Positions 34,287-43,272 of a stretch of DNA of 64,000 bases are shown piece by piece. This DNA comes from an uncultured Bacilli bacterium (GTDB lineage Bacteria; Bacillota_I; Bacilli_A; RF39; UBA660). A program made the position numbers and the translations under genes. The stretch spans positions 90,072 to 154,071 of the forward strand of contig CAKORR010000004.1 in NCBI GenBank assembly GCA_934101595.1. The letters are read 5' to 3'. Positions within the stretch are counted from its first letter, which is position 1; each line of letters opens with the position of its first letter. The notes beneath the pieces were generated by a model, which did no database searches, was not told the DNA's origin, and saw nothing but the letters and a program-made list of their open reading frames with translations.

Positions 34287-36025
34287 TGAGTACAATTAGG
34301 GTTATGAATGAAAATCTTGCCAATAAAATTGCGGCAGGTGAAGTTATTGAAAAGTGTTCTTCGATTGTTAAAGAATTAGTTGAAAATAGTATTGATGCCA
34401 AGGCTAATAATATAAAAATTGTTCTTTTGAATGGTGGAATTAATAAAGTTCAAGTTATTGATGACGGAATAGGTATGGATGAAGAAGATGCTAAATTGGC
34501 TTTTTTACGTCATGCTACAAGTAAAATATATAAGGATGATGACTTGTTTTTTATTAATACATTAGGCTTTAGAGGTGAAGCACTTCCATCTATTGCAAGT
34601 GTTTCGGAAGTTGTTCTTAAAACATGTAAAAACGACATAGGAACTCTTGTTCATATTAAAGGCGGAGAAATAAAAGAGGTCTTAAAAAGTGATGCTAGAG
34701 TAGGCACAAGTATTACAGTTACCAATCTTTTTTATAATACTCCGGCAAGATTAAAATACTTAAAAAGCGAAAATACAGAATTAAATAATTGTGTCATGCT
34801 AATCGAAAGACTTGCCTTAAGTAATGTAAAAATAGCATTTACTCTAATAAATAACGACACAGAAATTTTAAAAACATCTGGTAGTGGAGATTTACTTAAA
34901 ACTATTCATGAACTATATGGCTTAAATATTTCTAAAAATATGCTTTTTATTAAGGATAGCAATGATGACTTTGATATATTTGGCTATGTTGGTAAACCAG
35001 AAGTTTTGAAGTCAAATCGTAACCATATGATTACATTCGTAAATGGAAGAGTGGTAAGAAATAGTGAAATTAATAAAGCTATTAATGATGCATATTATAC
35101 ATATAAACCCGATACTAAATTTCCGGTTGCGGTCATTAATATATATACTGATCCAACTCTTGTTGATGTAAATATTCATCCCACAAAGCAAGATGTAAAA
35201 ATGAGTAAAATGTCCGAGCTTACCGATTTAATTCTTAATAATATTAAAAAAGCTCTTTATAGCACTCTTTTAATTCCTGATGTTAGTCCTATGGAAGTTA
35301 GAGGATATGATGATATCGATATTGAAAATATAGAGTTAAAAGAAGAAAACCAAAATTATCAAACATCACTTGATTTTTCTTATCAGGATACTAGTGTTAC
35401 AAATGATACGAAAGAACTAATTGTTAATGAAAGTATGAAAAAATTAGTTTTATATCCAATCGGAGTTGCACATGGTACTTATATAATTGCTGAAAATGAA
35501 GATGGCCTTTATTTGATAGATCAACATGCTGCTCAAGAAAGAGTTAATTATGAACGTTATTTAAAATTCTTAAAGGAAGAAAATGTATATCAAACGGCGA
35601 TGCTTTTTCCGATTAAACTTGAATATTCATCTAGTGAAGCTTTAAAAATAAAGGAACATTTTTCATTTATAAAATCTCTTGGATTTGATATTGTGGAATT
35701 TGGGTATAATACATTTCTTATAAAGGCTCATCCTTCTTGGTTAAATAAAGACTATGAAGAAGAAAGTATAAGAAAAATCATGGATATAATAATTGAAACT
35801 GGAACTAATTTTGATCGTATTAAATTTAATGATCATTTAGCTAAAACTCTTGCTTGTAAAATGAGTATTAAAGCAAATATGCATATAAGCAATGAGGCCA
35901 TAACAGAATTATTGAATGAACTTGTTTTGTGTGATAACCCTTACAATTGTCCTCATGGTAGGCCGACTATAATTAAATTTACAGTTTATGAACTTGAAAA
36001 AATGTTTAAACGAGTTATGAATTAA
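34286..36025 (+). CDS. mutL: DNA mismatch repair protein MutL
   Basis: ATPase and endonuclease of mismatch repair. 579 residues. GHKL motifs: IAAGEVIEKCSSIVKELVEN (~15-34), DDGIGMDEEDA, RGEALPSIASV; the N-terminal domain ends with NIHPTKQDVK (~295). The C-terminal domain has the endonuclease signature DQHAAQERVNYE (~411-422), ACKMSIKANM and CPHGRPT, so nicking activity is expected. mutS is not in the window. It starts immediately after yqeH (TAATG), so it is probably cotranscribed. Confidence 0.96.
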   Translation: MSTIRVMNENLANKIAAGEVIEKCSSIVKELVENSIDAKANNIKIVLLNGGINKVQVIDDGIGMDEEDAKLAFLRHATSKIYKDDDLFFINTLGFRGEALPSIASVSEVVLKTCKNDIGTLVHIKGGEIKEVLKSDARVGTSITVTNLFYNTPARLKYLKSENTELNNCVMLIERLALSNVKIAFTLINNDTEILKTSGSGDLLKTIHELYGLNISKNMLFIKDSNDDFDIFGYVGKPEVLKSNRNHMITFVNGRVVRNSEINKAINDAYYTYKPDTKFPVAVINIYTDPTLVDVNIHPTKQDVKMSKMSELTDLILNNIKKALYSTLLIPDVSPMEVRGYDDIDIENIELKEENQNYQTSLDFSYQDTSVTNDTKELIVNESMKKLVLYPIGVAHGTYIIAENEDGLYLIDQHAAQERVNYERYLKFLKEENVYQTAMLFPIKLEYSSSEALKIKEHFSFIKSLGFDIVEFGYNTFLIKAHPSWLNKDYEEESIRKIMDIIIETGTNFDRIKFNDHLAKTLACKMSIKANMHISNEAITELLNELVLCDNPYNCPHGRPTIIKFTVYELEKMFKRVMN

Positions 36026-36085
36026 AATTTTTAGAATCTAGTAAACTTAATAATACTATGATATAATTATTTAGGAGATGGTTTT

Positions 36086-36511
36086 ATGGAGTATTGGATT
36101 TTTTGGCTACTTATTATTTTCTTTTTAACTTTTATTGAAGTTATAACAGTAAGTTTAGTTTCAATTTGGTTTATTGCTAGTGCCATAGTGGCTCTAGTAG
36201 TATCGTGTTTTGTGGCCGACTTTAAGATTCAATTTATGGTTTTTGGTATTTTAGGAATAATTCTTTTAGTTACTACCCGAAAATTTTTAAAAGGAATATT
36301 CGACAAAAATGATGTAAAAACAAACCTTGATAGGGTTGTTGGTATGCATGGCGTTTGTACAATGGAAATTAAGAAAAATACTGTTGGTGAAGTAAAAGTA
36401 GATGGTAAAAAATGGAGTGCTATTTCTAAAAAAGCAATAAAAGTTAATGAAGAAGTAAGAGTAGATAAAATAGATGGAGTAAAATTAGTAGTCGAAAAGA
36501 TTACTGAATAG
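36086..36511 (+). CDS. NfeD-like membrane protein
   Basis: 141 residues. Two hydrophobic segments (~1-45 and ~48-70) precede a ~65-residue OB-fold domain (VVGMHGVCTMEIKKNTVGEV, VDGKKWSAIS, VVEKIT). This short form of NfeD is normally encoded next to an SPFH-domain protein and acts with it in membrane microdomains; that partner follows 15 bases later. Ribosome site TAGGAGATGG. Confidence 0.88.
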   Translation: MEYWIFWLLIIFFLTFIEVITVSLVSIWFIASAIVALVVSCFVADFKIQFMVFGILGIILLVTTRKFLKGIFDKNDVKTNLDRVVGMHGVCTMEIKKNTVGEVKVDGKKWSAISKKAIKVNEEVRVDKIDGVKLVVEKITE

Positions 36512-36526
36512 AAAGAAGGATTGTTT

Positions 36527-37411
36527 ATGACATTATTAATTGCTATTTTAATTTTAATCGCAATAATTATTATTCCTAATATAATTATTGTTCCACAAGC
36601 GAAAGCTTATGTTATTGAAAGATTAGGATCTTATTATGAAACTTGGGGAAATGGATTACACTTTAAAATACCTTTTATAGATCGTATCTCTAATAAAGTA
36701 TCGTTAAAAGAAATTGTAAAAGATTTTGATCCACAACCAGTTATTACTGAGGATAATGTTACCATGCAAATTGATACAGTAGTATATTTTCAAATAACTG
36801 ATGCTAAGCTTTATACATATGGAGTTGAGTATCCTCTAAACGCTATTGAAAATTTAACAGCAACTACTTTGAGAAATATTATTGGTGAGTTGGAACTTGA
36901 TGAGACTTTAACTAGTCGTGATATTATTAATACAAAAATGCGTGCAATATTGGATGAGGCTACTGATCCATGGGGAATAAAGGTAAATAGAGTAGAAGTA
37001 AAAAATATTTTACCGCCAAGAGATATCCAAGAAGCAATGGAAAAGCAAATGCGTGCCGAAAGAGAAAGAAGAGAAAAAATTCTTCAAGCTGAAGGTGAAA
37101 AAAAATCTAGCATTTTGATTGCTGAAGGTGAAAAAGAAAGTGCCATATTAAGAGCAGAAGCTCAAAAAGAAAGTCAAATAAAAGTAGCAGAAGGTGAAGC
37201 TGCAGCTGTTTTACAACTTAAAAAAGCTGAGGCAGAAGGTATAAAACTTTTAAATGAAGCTAAAGCGGATAAATCTGTATTAACTTTGAAAAGTTACGAA
37301 GCATTAGCAAAAGTTGCCAATGGACAAGCTACTAAAATAATATTACCTGCTGAATTAAGTGGAATAGCATCATTCGCTACTATGTTTGAAGAAACTAAAA
37401 AAAATAAGTAA
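36527..37411 (+). CDS. SPFH/Band 7 (stomatin-like) membrane protein
   Basis: 294 residues from ATG 36527 (AGAAGGA upstream). N-terminal membrane segment (~1-20), SPFH domain (YVIERLGSYYETWGNGLHFK, VSLKEIVKDFDPQPVITEDN, ALRNIIGELELDETLTSRD-like TLRNIIGELELDE), and a long Ala/Glu/Lys coiled coil (~170-250) with repeated ILQAEGEKKSSILIAEGEK-type units that mediates oligomerisation. Stomatin family; partners with the NfeD protein upstream. A terminator follows. Confidence 0.93.
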   Translation: MTLLIAILILIAIIIIPNIIIVPQAKAYVIERLGSYYETWGNGLHFKIPFIDRISNKVSLKEIVKDFDPQPVITEDNVTMQIDTVVYFQITDAKLYTYGVEYPLNAIENLTATTLRNIIGELELDETLTSRDIINTKMRAILDEATDPWGIKVNRVEVKNILPPRDIQEAMEKQMRAERERREKILQAEGEKKSSILIAEGEKESAILRAEAQKESQIKVAEGEAAAVLQLKKAEAEGIKLLNEAKADKSVLTLKSYEALAKVANGQATKIILPAELSGIASFATMFEETKKNK

Positions 37412-37418
37412 TATTTAA

Positions 37419-37442
37419 AAAAGCATCGTTATGATGCTTTTT
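37419..37442 (+). terminator. Terminator after the SPFH gene
   Basis: AAAAGCATC / GATGCTTTT perfect 9-bp stem with GTTAT loop. Confidence 0.8.
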
Positions 37443-37579
37443 GCTTTTATAATTGATTTATTAGTAAAATAATAGTATTATAATAGTTACTTAAATATAT
37501 TTACGTATATTTCTTTAGATTTAAGATGTTTTACCAGCTTTTCTATTAGAAATCAATTTTTTAAAAAGGAGAGATTGAA

Positions 37580-39142
37580 ATGAATAGAGACGAAAAGTTA
37601 AATAAAGCGTATGCTGGGATAATAAGGGGAGAAAAATTAACAACTGATTGGTTAGAAAGTTGTGGCTTTACTGATGAGGAAATACTTGACTTAGTTACGG
37701 AAGGAATATTAATAAAAGGGGAAGATAATTGCTACGGTTTATTAAAAGATAACTTACTTTCTTACGGCAAGAAATTATTAGAAGAAGCTAATAACTGCTT
37801 TAAAAAGTGCTGTGAATTTGGCCATTCAAACATGTTAGTGGAAAATGACATTATATATGCCCAAGTCGTAAATTATTTATTAACGAATGATATAAATATG
37901 GCTTTTAAAGCGTTAAAAAATTATCTTTCAAAAATCCAAAAAACAGAATATGAGTTTTTGATTGTTGATTTAATAAAGATTAGTGTACTTGAAAAAGATT
38001 TATCGTTTATTAGACCAATCGTAGCTCTTATAAATCTAAATAACAATGGCTTTTCTCTTGACATTTCGTCATATATAAAATCATTTTATGTAGCATTAGC
38101 TAATTATGAGATTGAGATAGCTTCAATGTATTTGGATATACTTTCTATGTATTGTGCTCTTAAAAATGTATCTTTTAAAATAGATGAGTTAAGAAAAGCT
38201 TTAAATAGTGCTGAAATGACTTATTTTGCTTATGCAATGAATGGATATTCTTTAGAAGTTAAAGAAGAATTAGATAAAACTAATGATGGGAACGAAAAAG
38301 ACTCTGAAAGCGATTTAATAAAAAAGATGCATGATTACTTGGTAAAGGAACACGGAATTATTATATTAAAACCAATGGGTAGAGACGATAGAAAGAAAAT
38401 TCATGAGATTGTCGAGACCTACAACGATTTAGCTTCTTTTAGTATAGGAAAGAATAAAAGAAAGCAAGTTGTATTAAGATATCGAGAAAGCCCTATTGAT
38501 TTAATAGATGTAAATGAAATGATAAAAAAGGGCACTTTGGCTTACAAAAATGGTGACTATGATACTTGTATTAAAAATTTTTTAGAAATATTAAAATATA
38601 GAGATTCAAATTCATATGTTTACGCTGAACTTGGTTTGGCATACATGAAAAAAGGATTAATAGAAAAGGCAATAACTTATTTAACTGTTGCAACGGATTT
38701 AAGCAGAAAAAGAAAAGATGGGAAGTTTGACTATACTTTATTGGTTCAAAAATTAAAGAATTTAAAAGATGATGAAAAAATTGATAAAGATAATATTGAT
38801 TTTCCAAAAAACACTACAAATGGTATAGCAAGTGAGGGTTATTTTAATATTAATGAAGTAACTGAAGCTGTTTTAAAATCCGGCCTGGATGTTTACTCGT
38901 CTTTAAAAAACTTAAATCTCGAAGAAGAACAAATCGAAGTTGCCCGATTAATGTATGCTAGAGAGTTTTACAGACAGGGAAACTTTGAAAAAGGTGATCA
39001 ATTTGTTAAAGCTGTTGAAAAGTGTCAAAATAAGACTAAATTTCTTCGAAGATTGCTAGAAGAAACTAAAATAAATAAAAAATTATATAAAAATCGTCCT
39101 AAAGAGTTAGAAAGTAATTTATCTTTAACTTTAAAGCCGTAA
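37580..39142 (+). CDS. Tetratricopeptide-repeat protein, unknown role
   Basis: 520 residues, soluble, almost entirely helical. A recognisable TPR pair lies at ~315-375 (GTLAYKNGDYDTCIKNFLEI, YAELGLAYMKKGLIEKAITY), and more degenerate helical repeats at ~75-200 and ~440-490 (YAREFYRQGNFEKGDQFV). The first ~60 residues look like a winged-helix or HTH-like segment (GFTDEEILDLVTEGILIK). No catalytic motif. The 168-base gap before it contains a TATAAT (37479-37484), so it is probably separately transcribed. Function unknown; probably a scaffold. Confidence 0.75.
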   Translation: MNRDEKLNKAYAGIIRGEKLTTDWLESCGFTDEEILDLVTEGILIKGEDNCYGLLKDNLLSYGKKLLEEANNCFKKCCEFGHSNMLVENDIIYAQVVNYLLTNDINMAFKALKNYLSKIQKTEYEFLIVDLIKISVLEKDLSFIRPIVALINLNNNGFSLDISSYIKSFYVALANYEIEIASMYLDILSMYCALKNVSFKIDELRKALNSAEMTYFAYAMNGYSLEVKEELDKTNDGNEKDSESDLIKKMHDYLVKEHGIIILKPMGRDDRKKIHEIVETYNDLASFSIGKNKRKQVVLRYRESPIDLIDVNEMIKKGTLAYKNGDYDTCIKNFLEILKYRDSNSYVYAELGLAYMKKGLIEKAITYLTVATDLSRKRKDGKFDYTLLVQKLKNLKDDEKIDKDNIDFPKNTTNGIASEGYFNINEVTEAVLKSGLDVYSSLKNLNLEEEQIEVARLMYAREFYRQGNFEKGDQFVKAVEKCQNKTKFLRRLLEETKINKKLYKNRPKELESNLSLTLKP

Positions 39143-39234
39143 TAATTAAAGGAAAATTTAAGTCAAAATAGTAATATTATTAGTGGTTGTAAATATTTAT
39201 TTATAGTATAATTAACAAATATAGGAGGCAAAAG

Positions 39235-41406
39235 ATGTATGCAAAAGTTTTAATTGAACACGAAATAAAATCTTTAGATAGAACCTTTACATACGTTATT
39301 CCCTCAGTGCTTAAAAAGGATTTAAAACCAGGGATGAGTGTTAAGGTACCATTTGGTAAAAATAAAGTAAAAGGATTAGTAATAGAAATTTGTTCATCTC
39401 TAGATGAAGAAAATGTCTCTTTAAAAAACATAGAGGAAATCATTAACAAAGAAATTTACTTTAGTGATGAACTTTTGAAATTAGGTGAATACATTAAAAA
39501 AGAAACATTTTGTCCTTTAATTAAAGCTTATAAGTCAATGCTTCCCTCAAGTCTTAAAATTGCATCAAAGGCTCATGAACTTAATAAATATGAAAATATT
39601 GCCTTTTTAAATGAAAACTTTTCTAATATATCTTATACAAAGAAGCAAAAAGAAATTATAGATATTTTAGTTAAAGAAAAGGAAAAAAATATTAATGAAT
39701 TTTCTAAATCAATTGTAGATAATTTGGTGAAAAAGAAAGCTATCACAATTAAAAAAAGGCAGGTTTATCGTCTTAATGGCATAAAAAAAATAGATAGAGA
39801 CGAATTATCATTAACAAGTGATCAAAAAAAAGTATTAAATGATATAATAAAAGATTTAACGGAATATAAAACGCATTTAATTTATGGCGTTACCGCTTCT
39901 GGCAAAACTGAAGTTTATTTTAGATTAATTGAAGATGTTTTGTCCAAAAATAAAAGTGCATTAGTATGTGTTCCTGAAATTACTTTAACGCAGCAAATGA
40001 TAAACAGGTTTTATGAGCGTTTTGGATCGATTGTAGCAATTTATCATAGCGGTTTATCTGATGGCGAAAAAAATGATGAATATTTAAAAATATATAGAGG
40101 AGAAGCCAAAATTGTAGTTGGTACAAGAAGTGCTGTTTTTGCTCCATTAAAAAATTTAGGAATTATCATTATAGATGAAGAACACAGTGATAACTTTAAG
40201 CAAGAGTCTTCCCCAAGGTATAATGCCATAGATGTTGCAAAGTTTAGAGCTAAATATCATAATATTCCTTTAATTTTAGGCTCTGCAACGCCTTCATTTG
40301 AAAGTATGGCACGTGCCGAGAGAAATATTTATACTTTACATGTTATGAAAAATAGAGTTGGCTTGGCAATTTTGCCTCGAGTGTCATTGGTGGATATGGC
40401 AAACGAAATAAAAAATGGCAATAGTCTTTTTAGTGCTGAATTAAAGACATTAATTAATAAAGCGATAAGCGAAAATAAACAAACAATACTATTGCTAAAT
40501 CGAAGAGGGTTTGCACCATTTGTATCTTGCAGTAATTGTGGATATACGTATAAATGTAAAAATTGTGATATTACTCTAACTTATCACAAATCTACTAATA
40601 ATTTAAGATGCCATTATTGTGGTTATACAGTTTTTAAAAGCGAATTGTGTCCTAGTTGTCATGAAAAGTCATTATCATTTTTAGGAATCGGAACTGAAAA
40701 ACTTGAAGAAGAAGCAAAACGAACATTTAAAAACGCAAGAATTTGTAGAATGGATGTTGATACTACTAGAAAAAAGGGTAGTCATGAAAAAATATTAAAT
40801 GATTTTAAAAATCATAATTATGATATCTTGATAGGAACGCAAATGATTAGCAAAGGTTTGGATTTCCCATTAGTTACTGTGGTAGGAGTGCTAAATGCTG
40901 ATGCTACTTTGAATATACCTGATTTTAGAAGTAGTGAGAGAACATTTGCTCTTCTAGATCAAGTATCCGGCAGAGCTGGGCGAGGTGATACAATAGGCAA
41001 TGTAATTATTCAAACCTATAATCCCGATAACACAGTATTAAAATGTGTAAAAAATCATGATTATTTAGGATTTTATCATTATGAAATGAATATTAGAAAA
41101 AGATTATTTTATCCGCCATTTTCGTTTATAACTGGCATTAAAATTATTTCTCGTGACTATGAATTGGCCCATTTAGAAGCCGAGAAAATATGTTCTTATA
41201 TTAAAAAAAATATGAATGAAAGCACAATTGTTTTAGGGCCTAGCGCTGCTAATTTATTTAAGTTTAATAATAATTATCGATTTCAATTGGTAATAAAATA
41301 TAAGGCTGATAAAAAATTATTTCAATGTTTAAAAGATATTCTTTTAATGTATAAGGAAAATAATAAAATTATAATTGAAATCGATAATAATCCTTTGAAG
41401 ATATGA
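39235..41406 (+). CDS. priA: Primosomal replication helicase PriA
   Basis: Restarts collapsed forks. 723 residues. N-terminal 3'-DNA-binding domain (~1-100, LDRTFTYVIPSVLKKDLKPG), SF2 helicase with Walker A YGVTASGKTEVY (~222-233), DEEH box IIIDEEHSDNFKQES (~309-323), GSATPSFES, and eight Cys in CSNCGYTYKCKNC, RCHYCGY, CPSCHEK (~425-480) binding two zinc. Motifs V-VI: GTQMISKGLDFPLV and DQVSGRAGRG. Ends only 22 bases before fmt, an order common in bacteria (priA-fmt). Confidence 0.97.
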   Translation: MYAKVLIEHEIKSLDRTFTYVIPSVLKKDLKPGMSVKVPFGKNKVKGLVIEICSSLDEENVSLKNIEEIINKEIYFSDELLKLGEYIKKETFCPLIKAYKSMLPSSLKIASKAHELNKYENIAFLNENFSNISYTKKQKEIIDILVKEKEKNINEFSKSIVDNLVKKKAITIKKRQVYRLNGIKKIDRDELSLTSDQKKVLNDIIKDLTEYKTHLIYGVTASGKTEVYFRLIEDVLSKNKSALVCVPEITLTQQMINRFYERFGSIVAIYHSGLSDGEKNDEYLKIYRGEAKIVVGTRSAVFAPLKNLGIIIIDEEHSDNFKQESSPRYNAIDVAKFRAKYHNIPLILGSATPSFESMARAERNIYTLHVMKNRVGLAILPRVSLVDMANEIKNGNSLFSAELKTLINKAISENKQTILLLNRRGFAPFVSCSNCGYTYKCKNCDITLTYHKSTNNLRCHYCGYTVFKSELCPSCHEKSLSFLGIGTEKLEEEAKRTFKNARICRMDVDTTRKKGSHEKILNDFKNHNYDILIGTQMISKGLDFPLVTVVGVLNADATLNIPDFRSSERTFALLDQVSGRAGRGDTIGNVIIQTYNPDNTVLKCVKNHDYLGFYHYEMNIRKRLFYPPFSFITGIKIISRDYELAHLEAEKICSYIKKNMNESTIVLGPSAANLFKFNNNYRFQLVIKYKADKKLFQCLKDILLMYKENNKIIIEIDNNPLKI

Positions 41407-41428
41407 TATAATAAATTGAGGTGTAATA

Positions 41429-42385
41429 ATGAAAGATAAAAATGTAATATTTATGGGTACGCCAGATTTTTCTGTTAAAGTTTTAGAAGCACTTATTTCT
41501 CATACTAACGTTTCACTAGTTGTTACGCAACCAGATAAAGAAGTTGGGCGCAAACATGAAATAAAATATTCTAGCATAAAAGAAATTGCTCTAAAAAATA
41601 ACATTAAAATTTTTCAGCCAACGAAGATACGAAAAGATTTTGATATTATTAAAGAGCTTAATCCAGATTTAATTGTTACCTGTGCATACGGGCAAATACT
41701 TCCGAAAGAATTGCTTGACATTCCAAAATATGGATCAATAAACGTTCATGCTTCAATTCTTCCTAAATACAGGGGTGGCGCTCCTATTCATAGGGCAATC
41801 ATGAATGGTGAAGATAAAACAGGGATAACTATAATGTACATGGATGAAGGCATGGATACAGGAGATATAATCTCCATTAAAGAATGTAAGATCGATAAAA
41901 CCGATAATGCAGGAACACTTCATGATAAATTAAGTACAATAGGGGCAGAATTACTAATCAAAACTTTACCTGATATATTTTGTGGAAAAGCAAAAAGAAT
42001 CAAACAAGATAATAGTTTAGCTACATTTGCTCCAGTTATTAAAAGAGAAGATGAGTTATTAGATTTTAATAAGAGCGTTGATGAGGTATTAAATAAAGTA
42101 AGAGGGCTTAATCCTTGGCCTTTATCATATTTTTACTTAAATGATACTGAAATTAAAGTTTTAGAAGCCGAAGGAAAAAAGATGAATGTTTTATCTCCTG
42201 GAAAAATTGATAACGTAACCAAAAATGAGTTTTCAATCACGGCAAATGATGGGTTGATTTTTTTGAAGACAATTAAGCCTATGGGTAAAAAAACCATGCA
42301 TATAAAAGATTATTTAAATGGAATAGATAAAGAAAAAATAAAAAAAGGGGGAAAAATAAATTGTTATGAAGAAAGCAGAAATTAG
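41429..42385 (+). CDS. fmt: Methionyl-tRNA formyltransferase
   Basis: Formylates initiator Met-tRNA. 318 residues. N-terminal formyltransferase domain: FMGTPDFSVKVLEALI (~7-22), ATP-free folate site NVHASILPKYRGGAPIHRAI (~109-128, with catalytic Asn and His), GITIMYMDEGMDTGDII (catalytic Asp region). C-terminal OB-like domain (GLNPWPLSYF). It overlaps the following gene by 20 bases. def, a usual neighbour, is not here. Confidence 0.96.
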   Translation: MKDKNVIFMGTPDFSVKVLEALISHTNVSLVVTQPDKEVGRKHEIKYSSIKEIALKNNIKIFQPTKIRKDFDIIKELNPDLIVTCAYGQILPKELLDIPKYGSINVHASILPKYRGGAPIHRAIMNGEDKTGITIMYMDEGMDTGDIISIKECKIDKTDNAGTLHDKLSTIGAELLIKTLPDIFCGKAKRIKQDNSLATFAPVIKREDELLDFNKSVDEVLNKVRGLNPWPLSYFYLNDTEIKVLEAEGKKMNVLSPGKIDNVTKNEFSITANDGLIFLKTIKPMGKKTMHIKDYLNGIDKEKIKKGGKINCYEESRN

Positions 42386-42944
42386 TGATCGCTCAAAAGC
42401 CCTTATACAATTAGGCTTTTGGTTTATATTTTTATTAATAGTTATTGCAATAGCAAATTTTAAAACTGCTGATAAACCATCACCTGTCGAAACAAAAAAG
42501 GACCTTAGTGAAAACGTTCAAGCACTTTTAAGTGCAAATAGTTATAAATATAATTATAAATATACTGATTTAGCCAATAAAACAACTTATATTTATAATG
42601 GCCAAGTTACAGATCAAACCGATAGTGGTTATTATGAGTCTTCATCTGAAGTCTTTAAATACTCATGTGAGTTAGATAAGTGTTTTAAAATATATACTGA
42701 TCATAATGATGAGTTTGAGTTTATAAAACCAGCTTTGTTTGATTTATCATTTTTCTTTTCAAAAATTAATTTAACATCTTTCACTTTAAAAAATGAAAAT
42801 GATAATGAAAAAATGTGCTATGAAGATAAAACAACAATTTTAGATACTGAATATTTAATAGACATATATGTATTTAATGATAAAATAGAAAAGATTTCTA
42901 TTTTTAGTGATAAAGATAATTATGAATTATATTTAGAGTATTAA
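42366..42944 (+). CDS. Membrane-anchored hypothetical protein
   Basis: 192 residues: N-terminal basic stretch, one membrane segment (~16-34, FWFIFLLIVIAIANF), then an external domain with repeated Tyr-rich beta strands (SYKYNYKYTDLANKTTYIYN) and two Cys (YSCELDKCF). It starts inside fmt; the G-rich stretch near 42348 is the only ribosome-site candidate. A bidirectional terminator closes it. I do not recognise the family. Confidence 0.65.
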   Translation: MKKAEISDRSKALIQLGFWFIFLLIVIAIANFKTADKPSPVETKKDLSENVQALLSANSYKYNYKYTDLANKTTYIYNGQVTDQTDSGYYESSSEVFKYSCELDKCFKIYTDHNDEFEFIKPALFDLSFFFSKINLTSFTLKNENDNEKMCYEDKTTILDTEYLIDIYVFNDKIEKISIFSDKDNYELYLEY

Positions 42945-42973
42945 AAAATATCAAAGGAACCTTTGATATTTTT
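42944..42973. terminator. Bidirectional terminator between convergent genes
   Basis: Perfect 14-bp inverted repeat AAAAATATCAAAGG / CCTTTGATATTTTT with a 2-base centre; A-run on one side and T-run on the other, so it serves both strands. It overlaps the stop codon of the minus-strand gene. Confidence 0.85.
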
Positions 42974-43211
42974 GTGAGTATTCATTAAATATAACTTTTA
43001 TTTTTTGTAAATTACTACTACTATATATATTACTATATCTATCTAAATTTAATAGAGTTGGATTAGCTAAAACGTTTTTCCAATTTTTTTTGACAAAATT
43101 ATATGTAAACTCTAATTCGCTTTCAGTTAAATGAACACCTTTTTTTATGGCAAAGTTGTTAACTTCATCTATAGTAAGATGATCCATAAATTTTTCTACT
43201 AAATTAATCAT
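42951..43211 (-). CDS. DUF2624 (YqfT-like) small protein
   Basis: 86 residues from the minus-strand ATG at 43211, which has GGTGAT upstream; a longer in-frame reading to 43340 would overlap the divergent penicillin-binding protein gene. The pattern of an N-terminal helix (DHLTIDEVNNFAIKKGVHLT), then ESELEFTYNFVKKNWKNVLA, fits the small DUF2624 family of Bacillota, of unknown function, encoded in Bacillus as yqfT. Assignment is by overall pattern and remains moderate. Confidence 0.6.
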   Translation of the reverse strand: MINLVEKFMDHLTIDEVNNFAIKKGVHLTESELEFTYNFVKKNWKNVLANPTLLNLDRYSNIYSSSNLQKIKVIFNEYSQKYQRFL

Positions 43212-43272
43212 ATAATCACCTATAATATTGTATGATTTAAGATATTTTAAAAATACTAATAATGGTGAAAAT

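Noticed and set aside
37485..37560. Inverted repeat AAATATA/TATATTT as an operator or riboswitch
   Set aside because: Such short AT inverted repeats are expected by chance in this composition, and no further structure supports it.
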